Assembly: GCA_947630555.1 (NCBI GenBank)
Contig: CANRIA010000007.1
Coordinates: 1 to 64,000, forward strand
Reading direction: 5' to 3'
DNA: 64,000 bases
Source: an uncultured Clostridia bacterium
GTDB lineage: Bacteria > Bacillota > Clostridia > Oscillospirales > Ruminococcaceae
Shown one piece after another: positions 34,305 through 42,737 of the stretch. The translations under genes and the position numbers were made by a program. Numbering within the stretch: the first letter of the stretch is position 1; each line of letters begins with the position of its first letter. Under the pieces are notes generated by a model that ran no database searches, was not told the origin of the DNA, and saw only the letters and a program-made list of their open reading frames with translations.

Positions 34305-36560
34305 ATGAAACGCAGAAATTTATTGCGCTGTGCGGCAGTTATGCTTGCGGCTGTAACGGCGGCAGGCTGCATGGCTTCATGCGCAGGAAAAGATAATTCG
34401 TCTTCGGGCGGAGAAGGCGAAAAGAAAGAAGATGTACACTACTACAACGGTGAGGACATCGATACAGGCTGGACTTGGGGCAACGTTCAGATAGTCGGCG
34501 GCGGATACATACCCGGCATAATATATAATCCCACCGAAGAGGGGCTTGCATATCTGCGCACCGATATGGGCGGCGCATACAGGCTGAATAAAGAAACTAA
34601 GCGCTGGGAGTGCATTACCGACTGCATAGGCGCTGACGACTGGAACCTCAACGGCATTGAGTCTATCGCTACCGACCCCGTTGAACCAAACAGGGTGTAT
34701 ATTACCTGCGGAACTTATATGTCGCAGGGAAGCGGCGCGATACTTTCTTCAAGCGATTACGGCGAAAACTGGGTAAAAACCGACCTGCCTTTCGGCGTTG
34801 GCGGCAACGAACTTGGCAGGGGCGCAGGTGAACGCCTTGCCATTGACCCCAACGACAACAGCATTATCTATTTCGGCTCACGCACCGAGGGACTTTACCG
34901 CTCAAAAGACTATGGCGCTACATGGCAGCCGGTAGAGTCTTTCCCTACCAAAGGCAAAATGACTGCCGAGGGCGCTTCAATGGGGCTTACGTTTGTGGCG
35001 TTCGATAAATCGAGCTCTGAAAAAGGCGAGGCTACAAAAACCATATTTGTGGGCGCGGCTCTGGGCAGTGAAGACAACATTTTCCGCAGTGACGACGGCG
35101 GCGAAACTTGGTCGGTCATAAAAGATTCCAACCCCAACACTACCGAAAGATCCATTCGCTACCCCTATGAAGGCAAAGTCTCAAACGGCTTTTTGTATGT
35201 TACATATGCAGACAAGGCTTTCCCGAATGATGCGAGCATGGGCGACGTTTGCAAAATAAACATCTCCACGGGCGAAGTTATAAACATAACCCCCACCGAG
35301 CACGCTTTCTGCGGTCTTGACGTTCAGGGAGATACGGTAGTTATTTCAACGGTGTGCTGCTGGGTGCCGCAGGATAACATTCTTGTTTCATACGACGGCG
35401 GCGAAACGTGGACAGGCTTCTGGGATCTAAGCAGCCAGAAAAACAACTACACTATGGACGTTTCAAACGCACCGTGGCTTGAATGGCACGGTCAGCTTAA
35501 ACTCGGCTGGTGGACTTCCGCGCTGGCTTTAAATCCTTTCAATACAGAAGAACTCATGTACGGCACGGGCGCAACGGTCTATGGCACAAGCAATCTATCT
35601 GCCGTAAAAACGGGCGATATGAAGATAGATGTGCGCGCTATGGGCGTTGAAGAATGTGCAATTTCTGATATTGTTTCACCAAGCGACCCCACCGGCCCCG
35701 AACTTTATTCCACTATGGGTGATGTTTACGGTTTCAGACATGATGATGTAAATACTCCTCCGCAGCAGCATTTCGGCGATTTTGCTTCAACCGACTTAGC
35801 GGCTGCCGATGATGCGGCTCAGTATGTTGTAAGAGCCACCGAGCAAGGCGATATGCCCGTTACCTACAGTACCGACAGCGGCGACACCTGGCAGTATGTT
35901 GAAACGCTGCCCGAAGGCGAAAGCGGCAAAGGCGGTCAGGTGGCTATGGCGTGCGACGGTTCATCGTTTATATGGATGCCCGGCGTTATAGGCTCGCAGG
36001 GGTATGTTACAAGCGACTTTGGCAAAACATGGACACTGTGTGACGGTCTGCCCGGCGGCGCGCAGTTTATTGCAGACGGCGTTGACCCCATGCGCTATTA
36101 TGCAGTTAAAGACGGCAGTTTTTACAGATCTGAAGACGGCGGCAAAACCTTTGAATACATTACCGCAATGCTTATGACAAAGTGCGAAATGGTCGCAAGC
36201 AGCGAAAAAGCAAACGAAGTATGGCTTGCAGCAGGCGGCGCGGTATTTAAAATGGATATGTCTAAAAATGATGCCCCCGTAAGGGTTTCAGCCGATATTA
36301 CAGAGGCATATGCAATAGGTCTTGGCAAGGGCGCAGAGGGCTCTGACAGCATGGCTGTATACGTCATAGGCGCGGCTGGCGAGCAGGGCTGGGGCGTGTA
36401 TATGTCAGATGACGGCGGCGCGACCTGGAAAAAGATAAACGACGACACCGAGCGCTGGGGCAACGTGAATAATAAAATAGTCGGCGACCCCAAAGTTTAC
36501 GGCAGATGCTATATCTCAACCAACGGCAGAGGTATAATAATGGGCAATATCAACAGCTAA
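34305..36560 (+). CDS. GH74 xyloglucanase-like lipoprotein
   Basis: 751 aa from ATG 34305 (AAAGGGG upstream; the GTG nine bases earlier overlaps this site). The N-terminal lipoprotein signal has the lipidated Cys22 in AAGC, so the enzyme is membrane-attached outside the cell. The rest is two seven-bladed propellers with repeated DGGETW/DYGATW-type turns. Catalytic aspartates are expected in RTDMGGAYR (early) and GFRHDD (mid), both present. GH74 enzymes cut the beta-1,4-glucan backbone of xyloglucan. No dockerin or carbohydrate-binding module is seen. Confidence 0.92.
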   Translation: MKRRNLLRCAAVMLAAVTAAGCMASCAGKDNSSSGGEGEKKEDVHYYNGEDIDTGWTWGNVQIVGGGYIPGIIYNPTEEGLAYLRTDMGGAYRLNKETKRWECITDCIGADDWNLNGIESIATDPVEPNRVYITCGTYMSQGSGAILSSSDYGENWVKTDLPFGVGGNELGRGAGERLAIDPNDNSIIYFGSRTEGLYRSKDYGATWQPVESFPTKGKMTAEGASMGLTFVAFDKSSSEKGEATKTIFVGAALGSEDNIFRSDDGGETWSVIKDSNPNTTERSIRYPYEGKVSNGFLYVTYADKAFPNDASMGDVCKINISTGEVINITPTEHAFCGLDVQGDTVVISTVCCWVPQDNILVSYDGGETWTGFWDLSSQKNNYTMDVSNAPWLEWHGQLKLGWWTSALALNPFNTEELMYGTGATVYGTSNLSAVKTGDMKIDVRAMGVEECAISDIVSPSDPTGPELYSTMGDVYGFRHDDVNTPPQQHFGDFASTDLAAADDAAQYVVRATEQGDMPVTYSTDSGDTWQYVETLPEGESGKGGQVAMACDGSSFIWMPGVIGSQGYVTSDFGKTWTLCDGLPGGAQFIADGVDPMRYYAVKDGSFYRSEDGGKTFEYITAMLMTKCEMVASSEKANEVWLAAGGAVFKMDMSKNDAPVRVSADITEAYAIGLGKGAEGSDSMAVYVIGAAGEQGWGVYMSDDGGATWKKINDDTERWGNVNNKIVGDPKVYGRCYISTNGRGIIMGNINS

Positions 36561-36585
36561 AAATGCAGTATAATTGATATAATGC

Positions 36586-36630
36586 GGCAGCGGACACCGT
36601 CAGAAAATGGCGATGTCCGCTGCCTTTGTA
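36586..36630 (+). terminator. Terminator after the GH36-GH74 unit
   Basis: Stem GGCAGCGGACA / TGTCCGCTGCC with a 17-base loop that can pair further (CCGTC...), followed by a T-rich stretch. Confidence 0.78.
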
Positions 36631-36930
36631 GATTTTATTGCGAGTGTCGTAAGCGTATTAAATATTTGCCGCAAACATTTGGGCATAACTTCGGCAAATT
36701 CTATGATGCTTTCGCATACTTTGCCATTAAAAAAATGCTTTCACTAATAAGTACACACGAAAAACGCAAAATGTTACAAAAATTTTTAAATTTCTTTTAG
36801 TTTCTACCTTTTGCACAATTTTATATATTTATATTTGTAAATATTGTATAAAAATCAGCCGACTTTCTGCCGTTGCGTACTTTTAGCCAAAGTGCGCGCG
36901 TTTTTTTCTGTAAAACTGTCAAAATGACGA
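36631..36930. other. Gene-free AT-rich stretch
   Basis: About 300 bases between the GH74 terminator and the next promoter. AT-rich with poly-A/T tracts; no conserved frame, hairpin series or repeat copy was seen. Confidence 0.5.
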
Positions 36931-36959
36931 TTGACAAACAGCCCTTGATATGTTATATT
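36931..36959 (+). promoter_or_regulatory. Promoter of the threonine regulator operon
   Basis: TTGACA (36931-36936), 17-base spacer, TATATT (36954-36959) with TG extension. An inverted repeat TGTCA (36917-36921) / TGACA (36932-36936) covers the -35 box and may be an operator, perhaps for the ACT regulator itself. Confidence 0.75.
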
Positions 36960-37004
36960 TGTATGTGTAGCAAATACATCTGTTTGCAGGAGGTGTACTT
37001 CAAT

Positions 37005-37463
37005 ATGTCTGAGCGCAATGAAAACAGCGAAAACGGGCTTGTGGTGGTAAATAGCGAGGTGCTTCCCGAAATAATACTGAAAGTGCTTGAAGCAAAACGC
37101 ATGAAAGCGCGCGGAGATGCCAAAAATTCTACCGAGGCTTGCAAGGCGGTCGGCATATCGCGCAGCGCTTATTACAAGTATAAAGACAGCGTTTTTACAT
37201 ACGCCGAAAAGCTTACAAACAAAATAATCTCTCTTTATTTTGTTCTGCGTGATGAAAAAGGCGTGCTGTCGGCAATAATATCAAAGCTGTATGAGTACAG
37301 CGTAAACATTCTTACCGTTAATCAGAACATTCCCGTTGATTCGGTGGCGGCAGTAACGGTGTCGTTCAGGTTTGAGGGCGCACAGATAGATACTTCTGTA
37401 ATACAGAAAGAACTTGCAAAGATAAGCGGCGTTGTAAGCGTAAAGCTTATTGCAGGCGAATGA
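37005..37463 (+). CDS. ACT-domain regulator, UPF0735 family (ThrR-like)
   Basis: 152 aa from ATG 37005 with a strong AGGAGGTG. The N-terminal helix-turn-helix-like segment (STEACKAVGISRSAYYKYKD, about 42-62) is followed by an ACT domain (about 75-150) of the amino-acid-binding type. UPF0735 proteins such as Bacillus ThrR bind DNA and control threonine biosynthesis. The hom gene follows within 50 bases, which supports that role here. Confidence 0.85.
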   Translation: MSERNENSENGLVVVNSEVLPEIILKVLEAKRMKARGDAKNSTEACKAVGISRSAYYKYKDSVFTYAEKLTNKIISLYFVLRDEKGVLSAIISKLYEYSVNILTVNQNIPVDSVAAVTVSFRFEGAQIDTSVIQKELAKISGVVSVKLIAGE

Positions 37464-37512
37464 ACGTCGGCAGGAATATAAACATATCATTGTAATGAAA
37501 GGACTTTTAAAA

Positions 37513-38754
37513 ATGAGCAGAAAGATAGCAGTTATAGGATACGGAGTAGTAGGTTCGGGCACGGTGGAGCTTTTTGAGATGAACCGTGAGAAGATAGAAA
37601 AGCGCGTGGGCTCGCCCATTGAGCTTGGTTATATTTTAGATCTTAAAGATTTCCCCGACAGCCCCTATGCAGATAAACTGGTGAAGGATTTCAACATTCT
37701 TCTGCACGACCCCGAAGTTGAGGTAGTTGTTGAATCAGCAGGCGGAGCGACTTTTGCATACAGCTACACAAGGGCTCTGCTGGAGGCAGGAAAGAGCGTT
37801 GTAACATCGAACAAAGAGCTTGTAGCAAAAAAAGGCGCAGAGCTTTTAGCCATTGCCAAAGAGCACAACTGCAACTATCTGTTTGAGGCAAGTGTTGGCG
37901 GCGGCATACCTATAATAGGGCCTATCTACAGATGTCTTTCGGGCAATACGATTCAGGAGATAACAGGTATTCTCAACGGCACCACAAACTTTATTCTTAC
38001 AAAGATGATAAAAGAACAGCTTTCTTTTGAAGAAGCGCTGAAACAGGCGCAGGCAAACGGCTATGCCGAGGCTGACCCCACCGCCGACGTTGAGGGTCAC
38101 GATGCTTGCAGAAAGATATGTATTCTGGGCTCTCTTGCATACGGCAAGCAGATAGACCCCGAAAAAATACACTGCTCGGGCATTTCAAAAATAACCATGG
38201 CAGATGTTGACTATGCCGACGTTGCAGGTTATGTTATAAAGCTGATAGGCTCAGTAAAACAGACAAACGACGGCAGAATAGCCGCAAAAGTGTGTCCGCG
38301 GCTTGTTCCCAAAAAGCATATGCTCGCGCACGTTGACGATGTTTACAATGCAATATGCGTAAAGGGCGACGGCATAGGCGATGCGGTGTTCTATGGCAGG
38401 GGCGCAGGTAAACTGCCTACCGCTTCAGCTGTTGTGGGCGACGTTATAGACGCGCTGCGGCACAAGGGAACAAACATAGGCGTTTACTGGCAGCAGGCAG
38501 AAGATGATATGCTTCTTCCTTACAAAGACGACGAAGCCGCCATGTATGTAAGGGTAAAAGGCGAAGATGCCCAGAAAAAATGCAAAGAGCTTTCTGAAAT
38601 GTTCGGCGGTCTTATTTTCCTTGACAGGCGCATGAGCAAGAGCATTGAAGAAGCGGCATTCATAACTCCTTTCATGAAAGAGGCAGACATAGACAAAAGC
38701 CTTGCTATACTTTCACATTCTCTCAGCATAGAAAGCAAGATAAGGCTTCTGTAA
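37513..38754 (+). CDS. hom: Homoserine dehydrogenase
   Basis: 413 aa. It reduces aspartate semialdehyde to homoserine at the branch to threonine and methionine. It has an NAD(P) loop GYGVVGSGT near the N-terminus, the signature GILNGTTNFILTKM and AEADPTADVEGHDACRKICIL in the catalytic domain, and a C-terminal ACT domain (about 335-413) for feedback control. The start is ATG 37513 with AAAGGA upstream; no conserved sequence lies before it. thrB follows after 18 bases. Confidence 0.95.
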   Translation: MSRKIAVIGYGVVGSGTVELFEMNREKIEKRVGSPIELGYILDLKDFPDSPYADKLVKDFNILLHDPEVEVVVESAGGATFAYSYTRALLEAGKSVVTSNKELVAKKGAELLAIAKEHNCNYLFEASVGGGIPIIGPIYRCLSGNTIQEITGILNGTTNFILTKMIKEQLSFEEALKQAQANGYAEADPTADVEGHDACRKICILGSLAYGKQIDPEKIHCSGISKITMADVDYADVAGYVIKLIGSVKQTNDGRIAAKVCPRLVPKKHMLAHVDDVYNAICVKGDGIGDAVFYGRGAGKLPTASAVVGDVIDALRHKGTNIGVYWQQAEDDMLLPYKDDEAAMYVRVKGEDAQKKCKELSEMFGGLIFLDRRMSKSIEEAAFITPFMKEADIDKSLAILSHSLSIESKIRLL

Positions 38755-38772
38755 TAACGGAGTGACAGTATA

Positions 38773-39669
38773 ATGATAAGCATAAAAATACCTGCAACGA
38801 GCGCAAATCTCGGTGCAGGTTTTGATGCTCTCGGGCTGGCGGTAAGCCTGTATAACTACGTCGAAATGGAGGAGAGCGACAAAGTCGAGATAATCTCCGC
38901 CGACGGCACTAAGATACCGACAGATGAGAGCAATATGGTGTATATTGCAGCGCGCGACCTGTTTGAAGTGTGCGGCAAAAAGCTGCACGGTCTTAAAATA
39001 CGGCAAACCAACAACATACCCATGACAAGGGGCTTAGGCTCGTCGTCTGCCTGTATAGTCGCAGGGCTTGTGGGCGCAAACAAGCTGCTGAAATCGCCCT
39101 TAGGCAATAACGATATAGTCGACCTTTCCGCGCAGATAGAGGGTCACCCCGACAACACCGCGCCTGCGCTTCTTGGCGGTATAGTTACGGCGGTGTTTGA
39201 CGGCAGAAAGGTTCACTGGGTAAAGCAGGAAGTGTTTACTAAACTGAAACTTGCCGCTGTGATACCGGATTTTGAACTGAGCACTACAAAAGCGAGAGCC
39301 TGCCTGCCAAAGCAGATAGACTTTCGCGATGCTGTTTATAATCTTTCAAGAGCCGCGCTGTTTTCGGCATCTCTCTTAACAGGCAAGTTTGAAAACCTTA
39401 AAACAAGCGTTGATGACAGGCTTCACCAGCCCTATAGAATGGAGCTTATCCCCGGCGGCAAAGAGGTCTTTGAGATTGCCTATGCCCACGGCGCTTATGC
39501 TGTATATGTCAGCGGCGCAGGGCCTACGGTAATGGCAATAGCAGACGAGGACAACGAATTTTTTGCAGGCAAGGTGCAGTTTTCTTTAGATAACGCAGGG
39601 CTTACAGGCTGGAAAGTGCACGAGCTGAAAATAGACAACTGCGGTACGCAGATACTAGGTACGAATTAA
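38773..39669 (+). CDS. thrB: Homoserine kinase
   Basis: 298-aa GHMP-family kinase phosphorylating homoserine for threonine synthase. N-terminal IKIPATSANLGAGFDALGLA and the ATP motif PMTRGLGSSSACIVAG are intact, as is GAYAVYVSGAGPTVMA near the C-terminus. Co-transcribed with hom. thrC is not in the window. Confidence 0.95.
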   Translation: MISIKIPATSANLGAGFDALGLAVSLYNYVEMEESDKVEIISADGTKIPTDESNMVYIAARDLFEVCGKKLHGLKIRQTNNIPMTRGLGSSSACIVAGLVGANKLLKSPLGNNDIVDLSAQIEGHPDNTAPALLGGIVTAVFDGRKVHWVKQEVFTKLKLAAVIPDFELSTTKARACLPKQIDFRDAVYNLSRAALFSASLLTGKFENLKTSVDDRLHQPYRMELIPGGKEVFEIAYAHGAYAVYVSGAGPTVMAIADEDNEFFAGKVQFSLDNAGLTGWKVHELKIDNCGTQILGTN

Positions 39670-39692
39670 CATAACAATTGCCCCTTTTTAAT

Positions 39693-40183
39693 ATAAATCG
39701 GAATTTATTAAAGCAAAGAAGATGGTAAAATGAGTAAAAAGTTAAGTATTATTTTGAAAATCATTTTTGAAACTATTATTGTATTTATTGAAGAGCATCT
39801 TTTCTATGTTACCATTTTAAGTAACGCCATGACTAAACGAAGTTTGATTATGTGGCTCACATTTATTTTCGGTTCGATTATTATTTCTGTTATAAACATT
39901 GTTTTTGTTTACATTTCAACAAAAAATATAGAATTAAAGCTAAAGAACATTTCTTTTCTAATTATATCTTCTATACTAGCAAGCATTGTCATATTAATAT
40001 TATCCTTGTTATTTGATAAAGATTTTTTAGCATTGGTAGATTACAGAAACGAAATTGATTATTTTACAATTCTAATACTCTCAGTTTTAATTGATATATT
40101 GACAAGTATTTTTGTGTTGTTATTAAAAATACTTGTAAAAACCAAACACTAAGACTTAGTAATGCAAATTCTGATTTATCTTA
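39693..40183. mobile_element. Short inverted repeats bracketing an AT-rich gene
   Basis: ATAAATCGGAATTT (39693-39706) and AAATTCTGATTTATCTTA (40166-40183) are inverted copies of the same sequence (one mismatch over 14 bases). They match the ends of the dispersed element at 63317-63610. The bracketed 490 bases hold one AT-rich membrane-protein gene and no transposase, so this may be a non-autonomous element carrying a passenger. Confidence 0.5.
39730..40152 (+). CDS. AT-rich unknown membrane protein
   Basis: 140 aa with four predicted membrane segments. No family recognised. Its base composition is far more AT-rich than its neighbours, with mostly A/T-ending codons (att, ttt, tta), which suggests foreign origin. 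It splits the thrB and azlC genes and is flanked by inverted repeats. The ribosome site is weak. Confidence 0.6.
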   Translation: MSKKLSIILKIIFETIIVFIEEHLFYVTILSNAMTKRSLIMWLTFIFGSIIISVINIVFVYISTKNIELKLKNISFLIISSILASIVILILSLLFDKDFLALVDYRNEIDYFTILILSVLIDILTSIFVLLLKILVKTKH

Positions 40184-40216
40184 GGAACACAATTTACCAA
40201 AGGCGGTGAACTACAT

Positions 40217-40930
40217 ATGAAAGGCAGATTTTTAAGCGGTATGCGTGACGGCATACCCATTGCGCTGGGATACCTTTCTGTGTCGTTCACTTTTGGCATT
40301 AAAGCCGTAAACGACGGCTTGTTTTGGTGGGAAGCGCTGCTTATCTCGATGACCAACCTTACCTCGGCTGGGCAGCTTGCAGGTATATCTGTGATCGCAG
40401 CAGGCGGCTCTCTTGTAGAAATAGCCATGACGCAGATAATCATCAATATGCGTTACGCGCTGATGTCTCTCTCCCTCACGCAGAAGCTTGACAAACACTT
40501 CACCAAAGGCAAACGCTGGCTTGCTGGCTTTGGCATAACAGACGAGATATTCGCCGTTGCAAGCGGCAGGCTGTGCGATGTAACCGTTTCGTATATGGCA
40601 GGGCTTATTACAACGCCGTTTGTCGGCTGGTCGCTCGGCACGGCTCTGGGCGCTCTGGCAGGCAATGTTTTGCCGCCATCGGTGCAGTCGGCGCTGTCGG
40701 TCGCTATATACGGAATGTTCGTTGCAATATTCGTTCCGCCTATGAAAAAGCACAAGAGCATTTTCTTTGTGGTAATGCTGGGTATAGCGCTGAGCTGCTG
40801 CTTTAAGTGGCTGCCGCTGCTTGGCAGAGTGTCTTCGGGCTTTGCAATAATAATCTGCACCGTGATAGCCGCAGCAGTCGGCGCAGTTGTATTCCCTGTA
40901 GATGACGCAGAAAGCGAGGGCGCAGCATGA
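40217..40930 (+). CDS. azlC: AzlC-family branched-chain amino acid exporter, large subunit
   Basis: 237 aa, several membrane segments, with the family pattern GIPIALGYLSVSFTFGI and LTSAGQLAGISVI. With AzlD it forms an exporter of branched-chain amino acids or analogues. The stop overlaps the azlD start (ATGA), so the subunits are translationally coupled. Promoter not clear; the AT-rich insert lies directly upstream. Confidence 0.92.
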   Translation: MKGRFLSGMRDGIPIALGYLSVSFTFGIKAVNDGLFWWEALLISMTNLTSAGQLAGISVIAAGGSLVEIAMTQIIINMRYALMSLSLTQKLDKHFTKGKRWLAGFGITDEIFAVASGRLCDVTVSYMAGLITTPFVGWSLGTALGALAGNVLPPSVQSALSVAIYGMFVAIFVPPMKKHKSIFFVVMLGIALSCCFKWLPLLGRVSSGFAIIICTVIAAAVGAVVFPVDDAESEGAA

Positions 40931-41244
40931 GTTTTGAAAAATTTTTGCCATACCTCGCGGTAATGGCAGTAGTTACATATCTTATAAGAGCAGTGCCGTT
41001 TGCCTTGTTCAGCAAGCAGATAAAAAGCCGCTTTGCCAAAAGTTTTCTTTACTATGTGCCGTATGCCGTGCTGGCGGTAATGACCGTCCCTGAGATATTT
41101 TTCTCCCCTGACATGATAATTGCAGGCGTTGCGGCTCTGGCGGTGGCAGTGCTTTTGGCGTATAAAGAACGCGGTCTTCTTACAGTCGCGATGTGCTGTT
41201 CAGCAGCAGTTTTTGTTACGGAGCTTATCGCGAAGCATATATAA
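40927..41244 (+). CDS. azlD: AzlD-family transporter small subunit
   Basis: 105 aa, about four membrane segments, with TYLIRAVPFALF and YYVPYAVLAVMTVPEIF typical of AzlD. It is the obligate partner of AzlC and overlaps it by four bases. Confidence 0.92.
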   Translation: MSFEKFLPYLAVMAVVTYLIRAVPFALFSKQIKSRFAKSFLYYVPYAVLAVMTVPEIFFSPDMIIAGVAALAVAVLLAYKERGLLTVAMCCSAAVFVTELIAKHI

Positions 41245-41264
41245 AATGCGCTTTTCAAAAAGCC

Positions 41265-41391
41265 TTGACAAATAAATTTTTTTGGTGTATAATATAAATA
41301 GAAAAAGAGATACCGGCTGGTACGATAGCGGCTATCTCCCAAGATTATAGTTAAAATAACCGTTTGCTTGGAAGGTCAGCGGTTATTTTTT
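41265..41391 (+). ncRNA. Predicted antitoxin RNA 1
   Basis: Perfect promoter TTGACA (41265-41270), 17 bases, TATAAT (41288-41293); transcript start about 41300; terminator stem AAAATAACCG / CGGTTATTTT at 41353-41390. The RNA of about 92 bases overlaps the 3' end of toxin gene 1 on the other strand, including its stop codon. Its 5' part (TACCGGCTGGTACGATAGCG) is nearly identical in module 2. No ORF. Confidence 0.75.
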
Positions 41392-41472
41392 CTTGATATT
41401 TTTTATAATCTCGTTTATACAAACGAGAATTATTATGAATAAAATCAATACAAGAATATCAATAATACTCAC
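41383..41472 (-). CDS. Predicted type I toxin 1, 29-residue hydrophobic peptide
   Basis: GTG at 41472 with GGGAGGTGG eight bases upstream encodes a 29-aa peptide: acidic start (MSIIDI), one hydrophobic helix (LVLILFIIILVC), then INEIIKNIKKK. This is the usual layout of small membrane-damaging type I toxins. The last eleven residues are identical in toxin 2. Its transcript starts at a separate promoter (TTGACA 41601-41596, 18 bases, TATAAT 41577-41572), has a 90-base structured leader, and runs into the antitoxin terminator. Confidence 0.75.
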   Translation of the reverse strand: MSIIDILVLILFIIILVCINEIIKNIKKK

Positions 41473-41624
41473 AAATACCACCTCCCAACCCTATGTATTC
41501 AGACATAAGTCCGGACAAGGTTATAAGGGAGTATAGCCGCTACCGTTTTCGTACTTCACCGGTACAAATATATTATAACATATTCAGTCGATACTTGTCA
41601 ACTCGCGCAGATTTCAAAAAGCCC

Positions 41625-41752
41625 TTGACAAATGTTTTTCTGTGGTGTATAATATAAATAGAAAAAGGAGCACCGGCTGGTACGATAGCGGCTGTCTCCT
41701 CTAAACAACGATTGAATAACCGTTCAGCATTGGGAGCGAGCGGTTATTTTTT
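41625..41752 (+). ncRNA. Predicted antitoxin RNA 2
   Basis: TTGACA (41625-41630), 17 bases, TATAAT (41648-41653); terminator GAATAACCG / CGGTTATTTTTT at 41714-41752. It is a close copy of antitoxin RNA 1 in its first 50 bases and diverges in the loop of the terminator, which could give each module its own specificity. Confidence 0.75.
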
Positions 41753-41824
41753 CTTGATATTCTTAATGATCTCATTTATTACAATGAGAAGCACTATGGT
41801 CAGAGCAATACTTGCTATATCCAT
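41744..41824 (-). CDS. Predicted type I toxin 2, 26-residue hydrophobic peptide
   Basis: ATG at 41824 encodes 26 aa: MDIAS, hydrophobic IALTIVLLIV, and INEIIKNIKKK at the end. Promoter TTGACA (41954-41949), 18 bases, TATAAT (41930-41925). The leader shares CTCCCTTATAACC and a TATGT-ctga-ATACATA hairpin with module 1. Conservation of the peptide end and RNA stems, against changed hydrophobic residues, indicates both are selected. Confidence 0.75.
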   Translation of the reverse strand: MDIASIALTIVLLIVINEIIKNIKKK

Positions 41825-41999
41825 AAAATATCACCCCCACTCCTATGTATTCAGACATAAGCCTGGACAAGGTTATAAGGGAGAAATAGCCGCTACCGTT
41901 TTCGCACTTCGCCGGTGCAATTATATTATAGCATATTCAGTCGGCATATGTCAATAAAGGCACAGCCGACAAAATTATATAAAAAATTTAATTTTACTC

Positions 42000-42028
42000 T
42001 TGCTTTTGCAGGCGCAACGTGATATAAT
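42000..42028 (+). promoter_or_regulatory. Promoter of leader copy B
   Basis: TTGCTT (42000-42005), 17-base spacer, TATAAT (42023-42028). Confidence 0.78.
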
Positions 42029-42112
42029 AAAATTATAAATGATTATATTATATCTTTTATGTCCTCGTCGATACGCAGACTAATGGGTCTGCTCCCGACG
42101 TATCGGACAATT
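42020..42112 (+). ncRNA. Structured leader RNA, copy B
   Basis: Same element as 19298-19388 in the same position: it starts at the -10 box and ends 58 bases before the downstream ATG. P2 pairs GTCC (42061) with GGAC, CGATACG with CGTATCG, and closes with CAGACTaatgGGTCTG, where copy A has a C-G instead of the T-G pair. The unpaired CTCCCGA is identical. The AT-rich P1 stem also keeps most pairs despite changes, with one mismatch. Confidence 0.65.
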
Positions 42113-42170
42113 GGATAATACCGAACACTTCATACAAAATATATACATTTACATTTTAAGGAGCAGCAAC

Positions 42171-42719
42171 ATGGCGATATACCTTTATCATTATTACGAT
42201 CAGGAAATAGGCCCTTTCAAAAATCTGTCGGCGCTTTCCGATGACGAGGCGAAGCAGATACTTCTCGATATGCGCGAAACAAAGCCGTATTCTCAGCCTG
42301 CGCAGAGAGATGTTCTTTACATGATGCGCCGCCGCCAGTACGAAAAAATAGCCTACGACAAATTCGTCGAGATAGGCGGCAAACCACAAAGGACTTATCC
42401 GCAGTATATGGTAGTAGAATACTGCAAATGGATGAGCGAGTGGTACCAGAACAGCGCATTCATAAAGATACCGATAGAGAAATTCAACAAAGATACTATC
42501 TCGTTCACATATGGCGATATGCCGCTGAATTTCAGCCCCTTGGAGGAAAGTGACAACAAGCCCTACCGCGGCAAGGTGTATAACTACGAGCAGATACTTA
42601 AAGTTATAGAAGAATACGGTCTGCCGCAGGAGTGGAACCCAAACGGTGAGCTGGGTCCCGAGAGATACATAGAAGTTCAGGTGTGGAGCGACGACGCTAT
42701 TGCAGAGTATTTAAAGTAA
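42171..42719 (+). CDS. Unknown 182-aa protein
   Basis: Starts at ATG 42171 with AAGGAG nine bases upstream. A soluble protein with many Tyr/Trp and charged residues (MAIYLYHYYDQEIGPFKNLS). No family recognised. It is the first of two genes behind leader copy B; the zinc-ribbon gene follows after 18 bases. Confidence 0.75.
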   Translation: MAIYLYHYYDQEIGPFKNLSALSDDEAKQILLDMRETKPYSQPAQRDVLYMMRRRQYEKIAYDKFVEIGGKPQRTYPQYMVVEYCKWMSEWYQNSAFIKIPIEKFNKDTISFTYGDMPLNFSPLEESDNKPYRGKVYNYEQILKVIEEYGLPQEWNPNGELGPERYIEVQVWSDDAIAEYLK

Positions 42720-42737
42720 CACAAAGGAGAATGTGCT

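Noticed and set aside
36582..36800. 72-residue open frame after GH74
   Set aside because: Begins inside the terminator hairpin and covers AT-rich non-coding sequence.
41712..41957. 81-residue open frame opposite toxin 2
   Set aside because: It runs over the toxin gene, leader and promoter in antisense; the short toxin ORF has the ribosome site and the conserved end.
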